Assembly: GCA_002633005.1 (NCBI GenBank)
Contig: NMRA01000019.1
Location: 1,379,372 to 1,443,371 of the forward strand
Length of the DNA: 64,000 bases
From: Phoronis australis
Lineage: Eukaryota; Phoronida; Phoronidae
Direction: 5' to 3'
Positions within the stretch are counted from its first letter, which is position 1, and each line of letters starts with the position of its first letter. Made by a program: the position numbers and the translations under genes. A model generated the notes under the pieces. The model did no database searches and was not told the origin of the DNA. It worked only from the letters and a program-made list of their open reading frames with translations. This document shows, in pieces, positions 36,306 to 46,499 of the stretch.

Positions 36306-37854
36306 ATATACATATCATTAAAATCGGTTCAGTAACGGCCATTTAGGAAACTGAAAATTTATCCCCTTCTCAAGTGCCGCAGTACTTCGATTTTTAAAAT
36401 ATTCATGAATGCCCCCATTTGTTGAAACGGATATCAATATAAAGAAGAAAGTTTAAATAGTTCGATGGCATACTTTTCATTTTCCACCACTTTTCATCAT
36501 GCTAATATATATGAGCTTCTGAAAATCATGAAAAATGGCAAAATTTCGCTCTTGCTGAATTTTTGATATATGGTAAACCATGGCTTATGTATTGTAAACA
36601 TAGTGACGAATGAGAAACTGCATTTAGGTCGATCCAAAATTCATACAAAATCACAAAATTCAAACTAAATTTCATCGTAAATGACTGAGAATTCAACTGG
36701 TGAAAAGAATTATCCGTTTAGCTCAACCTTTTCATTGGGCCAAACTCCTCGATTTGCGTGTGCTTGTGCTGAGGACGCCTGTGGTTGAACTGTGTCAGCA
36801 AGCGGGCCGATCAACAACTTGTCAAGTTAATTCCGACACGTTTCGTACCAATAATCCGATTTAAATGGCTCGCATACGCGATTTAGTTTGCATCAAACAC
36901 AACAATTTAATTTCAAACTCAAAAATTTGCTTGTCGTGCGTGAAATAAAAACGAAAGTTCACCTTCGTTACTATGCTTAGCCATGAGACCGGAAGTTTTG
37001 AATCCTGCTCACGTACTTTTGCGTTAGGCCGCGAGACTTCACGAAGTCGCGAATCTCTTTACTAATATCTATGATAACACGACGTAAAAAGCTTGTATTT
37101 CACGGAAAAAGCATACGGCATTACTAATTACCATTCTGTGAAAACTAGTCTTGCTTATTACAAAAAAGTGTCACATGAGTTGTGGCTGGCATGCGTGCTT
37201 TGTCTAAATGACAGGTGGAGTCGTTGTTTGTTTAAGTGAAGACTGAGGACGCTACTATGAGCCGAATCTGCCTTACTGTGTTGTTATCTTCGTTGTGCAA
37301 ACAACAGGCATAGAAGGGGGAGGACAACCAAAGGGGCTATGGCCCTCAGTTCAATGCCAAAAATCTTCAACTCGGCCAAACTTTGTTGTAATTTTGCGTT
37401 CATATTGCAATGTCCCTACAGGTTGCAACAAGTTTTAGTCTTCACCGGTCCCCAGAAGTTTGGCGTTTGCATCGCCTCCCCCGATCACCCAGTTGTTAAA
37501 TGTTTCTGATAGTGCGATCATCAACGGTAAAAAAAGCAAATATTCAAGGTCAATTGAAAACAATTCACGAAAGATAATTTTATCAAAAGCTCAGTTTATG
37601 ACAGACACCAGGACAATCAAGTTGTACACAAGTAGGCCTAATAATAACGGTGTGGGCTTCATAGCAAACATACCGAGCGACTGACTCTGCGGTGTAGCAA
37701 GGGGGTTCAGGTGTCCCCTTGCGTCTGCCGAAAGGGGGTGCCAAACAATTGTAGTCCAGTGAGAGCACCAAGCATCTATTAACTGGAGGTTACAGAGCTA
37801 CCAACAGGGGGTGGGGAGCGCCACTTCGACTGGTGCAAGGAGGGGCTCGCTACG

Positions 37855-38760
37855 TCACTGGACACTTGATCTTGTGGCTCTTGAAGTCGAGGGTTCACTT
37901 GGTACATGTAGTTTTACCCATTCCGATGTTGAAAGTGTAGCCTCAGTTCGAACTGCTGTTGTAGGTATAGCTTCAGGATCAACTGATGTTTCAGATTCTG
38001 CAGGTACCACATCCAGATCCACGGCCACCTAATAATGATAATTACTGCATTCCGTTAATAAGTAAAAAAATAGACCGGTGTTTTGTAACAGGCCCTGAAT
38101 ATTACATTTTGTACTGATTCTAGTGTGTATTGTAGATTTTAATGTCACCACCATTCTGTCTTATTTCATCAAACCTAGCTAACTGGTTCTAACATTAATC
38201 CTGATGGGCAACGCGTTAAATAAAACATTGGAAGCAGGAATGGCAATAGAACCAAGGAGACATTGCAATCGAGGAAACTAAATAAAGACATGTACGGTTT
38301 AGATCAAAACTGTACAAACTGTAACCAAAATCAAAGTTAGATTCGAGAATCACAACTTAATGGTCTGATTAAAATCATTAAGTCTGACTGAGCTCTCCGT
38401 ATTTGGCTCAGTTGTGAATACAGCGAACTTCAACTGAAAGCCATGGGTTTTAGCAGATTCGGTGCTGCAACCAGACTTATGTACATGTACTAAGTGTTTT
38501 GGTAACCTAGGCTATAGTAGTGGGTCTTTGGCTCTGGTAAGTTGAGTTGCTAAATCTGTATTCATAAACTCTGAGCAACAGCTTTCACATCCGTGGCGAA
38601 CCTAGATTTAATCATAAAAGTCAACAATACTTTCTACATTCTGGTTGACCTAAGCTTCAAACGACCTCTGTGGCAGAAGTGATGCATGGCACATGACCTG
38701 AACAGCTTCGCTTGATGACTCAGCTGTATGAATGGCTATCAGCCACAGCTGAGAAATAAC
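37855..38760 (-). CDS. C-terminal exons of an unidentified minus-strand gene
   Basis: Two exons joined in phase 0. 38760-38698 (acceptor ttaagtacagcacag, donor gtcatg) reads VISQLWLIAIHTAESSSEAV. 38028-37855 (acceptor tatcattattag) reads VAVDLDVVPAESETSVDPEA, continues with a Thr/Ser-rich stretch and EWVKLHVPSEPSTSRATRS, and ends at a TGA at 37857-37855. The low-complexity acidic and Ser/Thr composition fits a disordered tail. I do not recognise the family. An internal gtaaaa inside the last exon is an alternative donor. The gene may begin with the start-codon exon at 42834, but no linking exon was found. Confidence 0.4.
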
Positions 38761-38915
38761 CTGTGCTGTACTTAAGTCTAATTGAAGTAGTTGAAAGTTA
38801 AAGACACTCGCACTACAGAAATTGCAGCCCAATGAGCCTGCCAAATAATCCCTTTTCAATATAGCTGTTTGGTTATAAACTTAAACGACCGGATTCGGTC
38901 AAGCACGCCTGCTGA

Positions 38916-39200
38916 AACAACTTCAGTAATGTCTCTCCAAACTGTAAATGTGGTGACCATCAATCTTATCCTCATATTTTCTTCAAATGTCCCCTCATCG
39001 AATCCCTGAGAGACTCACTCTTTCGTGCACTCAATGATAACCAATCAATTGTTAACGCTCTCAATTCTTGTAATAATATCCCTACTAGAGTTACATTATT
39101 ACTGAATGGTAGTCCTAACCTTGACTTTGTTCTCAACAAATTCCTCCTAAGCAACGTTAGCAAATTTTTATGTACCGTTTATCAATATTGTTGCATCTGA
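38916..39200 (+). pseudogene. LINE reverse-transcriptase ORF2 C-terminal fragment
   Basis: An open block in one frame reads NCKCGDHQSYPHIFFKCPLI and then ESLRDSLFRALNDN, ending at TGA 39198-39200. C-x-C-G...H-(I/F)-F-F-x-CP-x6-R is the zinc-knuckle-like tail that closes many non-LTR retrotransposon ORF2 proteins. Only the last about 90 codons remain and the 5' part is absent, as expected for a 5'-truncated insertion. It lies between exons of minus-strand genes, in antisense orientation to them. Confidence 0.65.
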
Positions 39201-39966
39201 TTTCCCTACTTGAATCTGTAAATATTTTTGTTTTTATATACATGTATCTGTAATAGCATGTCTAAGTATTGGAATACTTATTTTAGATACTACTTAATTG
39301 TATATACCTCTATGTATATAAGTTTCATTTATGAATTGTTTACAACCCAGATATAATGCTTCGCGGTTTCTGGGTTTGTTATTATTTCTTTGTATGTTCT
39401 GTGTATCCTTCAATAAACATATATCACAGTGAAACGCCTGCTGAAATCTGGAGTGTCATCCGGAAGGTAGTGCCATTTGGGCGAGATGTCTGCGTATTGA
39501 AACTGAACTGTAATTCAACATTCAGCGCTGCCAACTAATCACTTGAATGGCGTGATGGAATCAACGTTAAAGACTCCACTTCCGCTTCATTTTGCTTAAA
39601 ACTTATTTACAACAACTGTTCTTTCAACATGACATTTTTTTCAAATTAATCAGAGAATTTATAAGTAGTTTCTCAATTTTCTAGTCGTGCAACAACAAAA
39701 TAGTCGCTACGGTTGGATGCTTCTGAACTAGTGAAAATAAACGTCTCAGGTTAACTTGTGAAACACTCGTCTATCGCTGGTGTAATTTTGCACGTCCCAC
39801 TTGGTTTCACATTTTGCGCGTGAAACTTGCTGTACGAAACGCACCCTTGTTCATTGTCGCTTCTGCACCCACAATATACGGTACAAAGTAACTTCCGCAC
39901 TGAACAGAGAGGAATTCCGTGCGGATTAGTCTTTACATGAACCGAAAAAAATTGCCCCTTTTACAT

Positions 39967-40011
39967 GTACCTTATCAGCACGCAGCTGACCCACGTAAAC
40001 TGATAAGGTAC
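39967..40011. repeat. Perfect 12-bp hairpin with GATA motifs
   Basis: GTACCTTATCAG (39967-39978) pairs exactly with CTGATAAGGTAC (40000-40011) across a 21-base loop. The arms contain the GATA-factor core (GATAAG) in inverted arrangement. It is followed by AAGTGGGAGACCATCCTGG, which loosely resembles the 3' part of 5S rRNA. Confidence 0.6.
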
Positions 40012-40620
40012 CAAGTGGGAGACCATCCTGGTAAGGAGCCTGAGTGCACGCGCAGTGAGAAATTATCCATTTGGTAAGTGTTGAAGTTAAAATAGTGTTG
40101 TGGTAGCTTGTATGTATAAGGCTAACAGTGAATTTTACGTGAAAATTACGTGTAATGAGAGTTGCTCCAACGTCGATTTCTTACAGTTTTTCAGGCAACA
40201 TAGCAATTCGAATGTCACATGGACGTGTCTGACGTCTTCAAGGGGAGGGGAAAAGCCGCCACCGGCATGTCGTTTTAGGGCCGTAGGTTGATACTTTCCT
40301 AAGAAAACTGTGATTGGGCCCCTCTCTCGTAGATTCGTGATCCGGTACTGTGCGAATGAGTTGGCCTATGTAGAGGGAAAGTGGCTTTAGTAAATACAGA
40401 TCAACAGTTTGAAACATGCATATATCGGAGAGCCAATGTAGCATTAAATGGCCCTATGAAAAAGTAACCCCACACTCATTTTTACTATTAAAATGATCTC
40501 GGGTAGTTTTAAGGGAATGTCAACAATTGCCAACCGTGATAGATGAACCTATTACCTTCCAAAACATATTACCTGTCATCAGTCCAGCGATTCCTTTAAC
40601 CAACTACTAAAGCAAGTATG

Positions 40621-40696
40621 GGCCCCCATGGAAAGCAGTGTAAACTGATGGGGCTACCCTCATTGTAAATATTACATTAATAAATAAATAAATAAG
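40621..40696 (+). repeat. 3'-terminal tail of a non-LTR retrotransposon, copy 2
   Basis: Same block as 2383-2450, in the same orientation and ending in an (AATA)n tail. The sequence directly upstream differs from that upstream of copy 1, consistent with independent truncated insertions of one family. Confidence 0.55.
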
Positions 40697-41099
40697 TTGG
40701 ATTATTTGTCCTCCCTCGTTATTAGCAGCGATTGGGTAAAGATGCTCGAGAGAGAGGAATGGCGTGCTGGTGTTGGGGCAGAGCTAGTCTCTTAGCCAGC
40801 AAAGAAAGATGACCGTGAGACACGAAAAGTGGTGCTGAATTGGGGGGAATTGCGTGTGTAATAGAAAAATTTTGTACGTGGGCAGACACCAGCGGCACAC
40901 GGACGAGGACATTTGTGTCACTTGCTCTTAATCCTCAAAAACTTTACTGCGTATATTTGGCAATCGTACTTCGACTTAATAGATGAAAAGTCCTACATGC
41001 ATATACTTTTATTACTCAGATTTATAATCCATTCCCGAGGTATTTTGTTATCCATCTACAGTGCTAATTTATTCAGTTGAGCCAGAAGTCACATGAGGG

Positions 41100-41320
41100 C
41101 AGTGTTAATACTACGCATGCGCTTTTGTTAACGCACGGTTTAGCGCCAAAAACGCTGGTGCGCGCGTACTCAGTTTAAGGATCGCGTACTCGAAACCGCG
41201 GACCCGTGTATTCTACAACTGACCTATCACCAGCATTATGACTGACGGCTTAACTGTCCAATCAGAACGCAGCATTCTTGACACACCTTCCTCTGCGTTT
41301 CCAAGCCACCATTTTACTCG
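41100..41320. promoter_or_regulatory. CpG-richer promoter-like block
   Basis: Contains TACGCATGCGCTTT (NRF1-like), GTGCGCGCG, an inverted-CCAAT sequence (CCAATCAG on plus near 41258) and GCCACCATTTTA (YY1-like). On the minus strand the YY1-like site overlaps an ATG that reads MVAWKRRGR before a gtgtgt donor at about 41285. This suggests a transcription start, but no full gene could be assembled. Confidence 0.3.
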
Positions 41321-42434
41321 ACAAACAACACGTTGTTGTGTAAAACCTATTTCAGTCCATACCTCAAGAAATTGTGCGATAAGGATGGGGAAACGGTGTT
41401 GACATGGTGTGTGTAATTCCGAAAGCCGTTATGCTGGACATTTAAACCGAAAAGTGATCTCGAAAGGTGTAAACGATCATGATCAAACTGTGTGAACGGC
41501 CACACGAGCAGCTGAACTTTGCAATATTGCTTGATTACTCGGTTACAATAAACACAAATGTACTTGTTCCAAGATGCGCACTTTTCATTTTTTTGGCTGT
41601 AATGTAGGACTATCTCAGATTTTGACTCCGGAGTTTCACTCGTCTGGCCGCCCTTGTCTCGGCACCGGCTGGATCTCAGCACTAGTAGGCTAGCGGTAGT
41701 CCCCGGAAATTGCTGTTTTAAGAACACCTGTATTATTTTTCATTTATTTAGACCTAATGGACATCGTTTTGTTTCGTAGCAGAGGCACATTTTTGTTATT
41801 CATATAATCGTAAGCTGACGTTCAACTGAACTTCTCTCCCAAATTGAGGGGCACCGGATTACTTAACTCAAAGCCTTGCTCGAGCTGTTGTCACGAAAAA
41901 ATAAACTGTTGAATTATTTTTGATGAGAACCTCTAGTACACAATTCGCCTTTAAAGTCAGATAGAGCTAATTTTGAAGTTGTTCAAACATGATGTTTAGA
42001 TTTATGAAGATTTAAAAAAGAATTTGAGGTATTTTTGTAAGTAGCCATTTTGCCACTGCACCAGACTTGTCATCTTTTGTAACCATACCACAGCTTAGTG
42101 GTCATGCTACATGTACGTTTAAAATTAACTGAAAGATACCTTTATGCAATGAATCTACAAAAAAATGTAAAGTTCACCGGAAAGTAGGTCTAACTTAAAT
42201 GTCTTAATGGTGCAATTACGGCCAATTCCATGCATTAATTGGACTTGGACATTGCCCTAGACCTACCGGAGCTAACTGTTTGCCCATGACGAGATGAGTG
42301 TGTACCTCAGTTATAAATCTGAGTTTTTTATCAAAATGTTTCGTTATAAGTTTAGAAAAGCGTAAACAGGGCTATCGACTGACACTCAACGTACTTTACT
42401 CCGGGAGTCCCACCAGTTGTGACCAATTTTTCAC

Positions 42435-42834
42435 TGGTGAAATTTAGCAGACGACAGAATGAAAAATATCGGTGAATCTTCACTGATTTTATTCGAAAGA
42501 TCCTGAAATCTATGGCGTCATACAGATAATACGACTTTAAAGTCACTACATACTCTGCTTTACATGAACATATTGCATCAGTGGCCTTGTCATTTGTCGG
42601 GTGAAGGTGAACCCCGTGGGGTTCTTCTGATTTTCGCTGGCTCCGAAATACTTGTCCTCGAACAATTATTTTTTATTGTCACCTTTACAAATTCCCTTAT
42701 TGTGAACGTACTGTACGATTCTCTGCTGAAAAGTATCGCTTGTTGTCTTTGTCGAAGCGTTTTCGGATAGTGTAAAAACACTCATCGATTCCACCATGAA
42801 CGTCGTTTAACGGCAGTGCATTTGCATCTGACAT
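42435..42834 (-). CDS. Start-codon exons of an unidentified minus-strand gene
   Basis: Exon 1 (42834-42712) begins at an ATG in the context CAAGATGTC and encodes 41 residues, starting MSDANALPLNDVHGGIDECF and continuing with YTIRKRFDKDNKRYFSAENR; its donor is gtacgt, phase 0. Exon 2 (acceptor gccatagatttcag) starts at 42502 and reads DLSNKISEDSPIFFILSSAK. It either stops at TGA 42433-42431, giving a 64-residue protein, or splices at CACCA|gtgaaa (42435). The minus-strand sequence just upstream has CACGTGAC and CTCCGCCC (E-box and GC-box-like) within 70 bases, fitting a TATA-less promoter. The family is not recognised. It may be the 5' end of the gene ending at 37855. Confidence 0.5.
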
Positions 42835-43936
42835 CTTGTTTGTCGGGTGTCACGTGAATTTTAGCATAAGGGCGGAGCTTGCGATAGGTCATATCCTGAC
42901 CACCAAAGTGTGCTGAGTTTCATCAGAGGTTGTAGAAACAAGGGAAGCCGTTTCTATTAGATTCACATGAAGTAGCAATGATTTCTCGTTGAAGCAAAGT
43001 TGTGCTCTATCATGTATGACAAAATGATAATAACCGTTTCTAGAGTCGAGCATTTTTTAAGATGGACGAAATTCAGATTTTCACAATCTCGAATATTTTG
43101 GCATACTAAACATAGAAAACATAAAAGCATGTCAGCAAAATACTCAACCTTTCTACTTTCTCCAGTTATCCTTTACAAGAACTTTGGACGTTAAGGGATA
43201 TTTTTTAAAATCAAAATAATGCGAGCACTTGACATATTTTACTTACCGCTAAGTTTTTGTCTTGTGAATTATAGTGGGTGTCAGTCTTCTTGCTCTTGAA
43301 TGACATTTTGCGGTTCGATTGTCACAACATTTGTATTAAATGACTTATGAAAAAACTCTGAATTCTCTGCATTTTCATTTTTTTTATATTTTCGGTGAAA
43401 ATTATGAAAGTCATCATTTACACTTCAACAGTTCCGAGCTTTTCGTCCAGAAACTATATTAAAAATAAACACCCAATGTCATCATCACCAGTGTTATCCC
43501 AAACTATTCCACACAGAATTTTATCAGTCAAACAGCATATATTAAAAAAATAACCAAAACCACTTTCAAGAACCTAATTGCTGGCCATTTTGACCTCTGA
43601 ACAGTTGTCAAGTATATTTGGAACGTGATTGCTCAATAGCGGATTTGCAGCGCAAACGAACTACGCATTGCGCATGTGCGAGTTACTTCATGCGCGAAGG
43701 CTCATGGGATAGCTTGTGGTCAGGCATGTCTTGAGCAGGCTGGATAGTGTGCATTTGGAGTGATTTGCAAACTAAAAACCATGTTTCATTTTTTTTGCTT
43801 TATAATACCAAGCAAGTCCTCTCTCTCGTTTGTAAACACAGCGTAGCTATGATCAGTGACCGAGTGACCGAGGGCACAACTGTCGTCATGTTCAGTATTG
43901 GGGCTATCGGCGTTGATTTCGAAATCTCCTCCGGTT

Positions 43937-45030
43937 TCAGACAAGTTGAGAGTTCTTGGGTTGCTTAACTTTTGTAGCTTTCGCCGTGTATATGCTAGAG
44001 ACGTTAATTTTAAGAGGAAACTCCGTCGGAATGTTGTTCTCATACGTCTTTTTTCCACCAGGAAAATGTTCGCTGCACACACGATGGTCCCTAGGCAATT
44101 ACATCGCACTGGATGCCGCAGGCATTCAGGGGCGATAGTACATCCTCACAAAAAGTTACTCATTTCATAATACAGCAAATAAAATTAAATGAACCATACA
44201 TGTAGGAACACAGAGTTATAATTAACACATACCACGACTGTGGATACAATTTAGTCAGCAAAACTTGAACAAATCGATGGAAATCTGATGCGGTTTGCTC
44301 GAGTTTCTCTCAGTTACCGGGTGCCATTTTGAGGAAGTTAGTGAAATTACGCATGTTGAATAAAAAGTCCAAGGGACACACATCTTACAAGTTAGTTCCA
44401 CCCGATACCTTCTCATGCTATTTTACAAGTGTCGCGTGCTAGCGTCACGCGCTTCGCTCAGTCTCGTGCTAACCTTTGCTTAACTCATGTGATTCAGTTG
44501 ACATGCTTTGTGGTTATCGCGGCTCACGCGGTGATAAAATTAACGGCAACCAAAAAAGTGGAGTTGTAATTCTTCGCCAAAGTCAACTTAATTCTCACAA
44601 CTAAGCTTCATCAAAGATATGTATAGAAGTAGAAAAGACCAATGATGAAAGTAAGCGTTTTTCTAAATGATAGTTTTAAGTGTAGAATGTATTTTTGACG
44701 AGGTGAAAACTCGAAATCGGTAACCCAAATCCGGTCACGGCCCATTTAAAATACACTGAAGTAACGAAATGAATACAGAAAGCGAATGGGAGTATTGTAG
44801 CCCCTATATGGCCAACCGAGGGGCTACGTGTTGTCTACTAGATAGCCCTGCGTTGGTTTGAATGCGCTAAATCTCCCCTTACTCCCAGCTCTCCTAATGT
44901 TGTTTATCCATTTTTCACGAAGTTCTTGGTTTGCAGGGAACACATAAAAACTCAGATTTTTATCTGTCTTGCTGTTTTTGAAGCAGCCAGGAACACAAGT
45001 GTATCCGCCGTAAGTTTTCTTCGCGCTCAT
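43937..45030 (-). CDS. THAP-domain (C2CH zinc finger) DNA-binding protein
   Basis: Exon 1 (45030-44828) starts MSAKKTYGGYTCVPGCFKNS and continues through NLSFYVFPANQELREKWINN. Exon 2 starts at 44090 after tgcctag and reads DHRVCSEHFPGGKKTYENNI. Splicing AAC-AC|gtagcc to G-GAC keeps phase 2. The spliced product has all THAP ligands (C-x4-C ... C-x2-H) and the FP...R.KW block. THAP fingers bind DNA in transcription factors and transposase-derived genes. In the THAP frame exon 2 meets TGA at 43939-43937, 50 residues in, while the overlapping +1 frame stays open and looks coding (NLSETGGDFEINADSPNTEH) to about 43800. Either the tail is short, another intron follows, or a one-base indel breaks the gene. 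The start at 45030 is preferred over an in-frame ATG at 45153 because THAP fingers usually sit at the N-terminus. Confidence 0.7.
44797..44827. promoter_or_regulatory. Hairpin enclosing the THAP exon-1 splice donor
   Basis: GTAGCCCC at 44797-44804 pairs perfectly with GGGGCTAC at 44820-44827. Read on the minus strand, the first arm is the predicted donor gtagcccc, so the 5' splice site would be buried in an 8-bp stem. Confidence 0.45.
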
Positions 45031-45167
45031 ACCGCGTATTATGCTTGTTACTATGGCCGCTTTCGGAATCCTGACCACAGCACCCACAATGCACCATTTT
45101 AACCTAATTTCAATATGGCGTCGCTGCAAATCCGCTATTGCTGCTTCAGACACCTGTCAATAATTTC

Positions 45168-45896
45168 CATCGTTACGCACCCGAGTTGTTGGATGAGTAT
45201 CTCCTTATCAATGGGCGGGATACAGCCCTGTCGTTCTTAAAGTCAAGTTTCCCACATACCCAGGTCCGTGAAAGCTGCTTGTCTGAACAAGATTATTTTA
45301 AAAGTCATGCCCAAATTTTAGAGACCACATAAAAATACCTTCACCGCTCATAAGCAACATGCACTAACGTGACAACCAAAATTCAACTCTTACGTGTTAT
45401 CTATGTAGAATATCTGTTGCAAGAAATATTTTTAAGAATTTTCCTTATCTGTACTGGCCATTGTTTTAGTACCAAAGAGAATACATGTACATTTGATCTT
45501 TCTGGTATAACTAGACGGCTGTTATCAGCAAGCCACTTACAGTTCTTTTTAATGATGCCTTACCTAAAGCGGTGGCGTAAAGTGCGAGCTGAAGCAATGT
45601 CTGCTAATAATAGTTCAGACTCAGATAGTGAAGGGACGGCAGGTGTTACAAACCATCAGTCTGAGTCTGATCCTGATGAAGAAAAGTCAATGCAAGCAAA
45701 TCAAGAGTTGTTTGATGAGTAAAACTATGGATTTCCGGAAAAAGTAGCATAACCTTCGTCAGAACGAGATGTCTCTTGTTGTCATTCATCAGATAATGAA
45801 GAGCCTGAAACAATACTGAAAGACAAAATAAATTTACTTGTAACGTCTTGGTCAATTAAGCACAATTTGACAAGGGCAGGTTGGTGGGCACAATAA
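45168..45896 (+). pseudogene. Decayed transposon-like ORF with KRWRK motif
   Basis: From 45552 one frame reads MMPYLKRWRKVRAEAMSANN followed by an acidic Ser/Asp/Glu-rich tract. After an in-frame TAA (45720) and another stop it continues SDNEEPETILKDKINLLV and SWSIKHNLTRAG, to a third stop at 45894. A basic KRWRK start, acidic spacer and W-x-x-KHN-x-(S/T) block recall uncharacterised multi-copy transposon proteins of invertebrates; I cannot name the family. The plus-strand stretch 45168-45240 (YAPELLDEYLLINGRDTAL) may belong to the same relic. At least two internal stops make it non-functional. Confidence 0.4.
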
Positions 45897-46499
45897 ACAC
45901 TGAAGGACACGAAGTTCGAGCATTTTACTGAAAATACCGACAAGGGTAGTACCATTTCAAGAAAAGTGTGGAGGGATAAAAATATGGTTAGTGAGAAGTC
46001 TTCCAATTGTGGTCGTACATGTGTATTAGTCGTGTTTGTATTGTTTGGACATTGAAAGGTGGTCGGACGAGATGTTGAACACACGTCAATTTGTATAAAG
46101 TTGAACATATGTCTTTACACACAACCTTGGTTGAGTAGTAGTTGCTTTCAAGGTCTATAAGTCTATAATGCGTTTTGTAAAATGTACTCTACATACTATT
46201 ATTTTTAATTTTTGCATTAAAGTTTCACTTGGCTGGGCCGTTTAAAACCGGCGTTCTGAACTCGGTTATTTGGAGCAACAATTTACCGCACTATGAACGA
46301 TATCTCCCCTGTTTAACGAAAAAAGGTTGGCATTGCAAAATAATAGCGCTGCGTGAGATTACTTGACATCATATGTGGCACAGGTCAGATTACTGCGGTC
46401 AACAGTACTCACCAGTAAGCCACTTCTTTTTGAATTATGTAGGCTGAAGAAGCTTCACATCTCATCGAACGTAAACAGGCTGACCGAAAAGTTACAACT

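Larger units (their letters stand above)
31000..37850. other. Gene-poor stretch with a gap and repeats
   Basis: I find no assembled gene here. Minus-strand sequence at 33180-33090 is protein-like (LWCQRILTKHLDLHFAAAD after a possible acceptor ctatctatag) but stands alone. A CpG-rich patch with CCGGAAGTT (ETS-type site, minus strand, about 33281) lies beside it. The rest is AT-rich, with repeat copies at 33701, 34759 and 36143 and poly-G/poly-C edges near 31700-31815. Confidence 0.4.
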
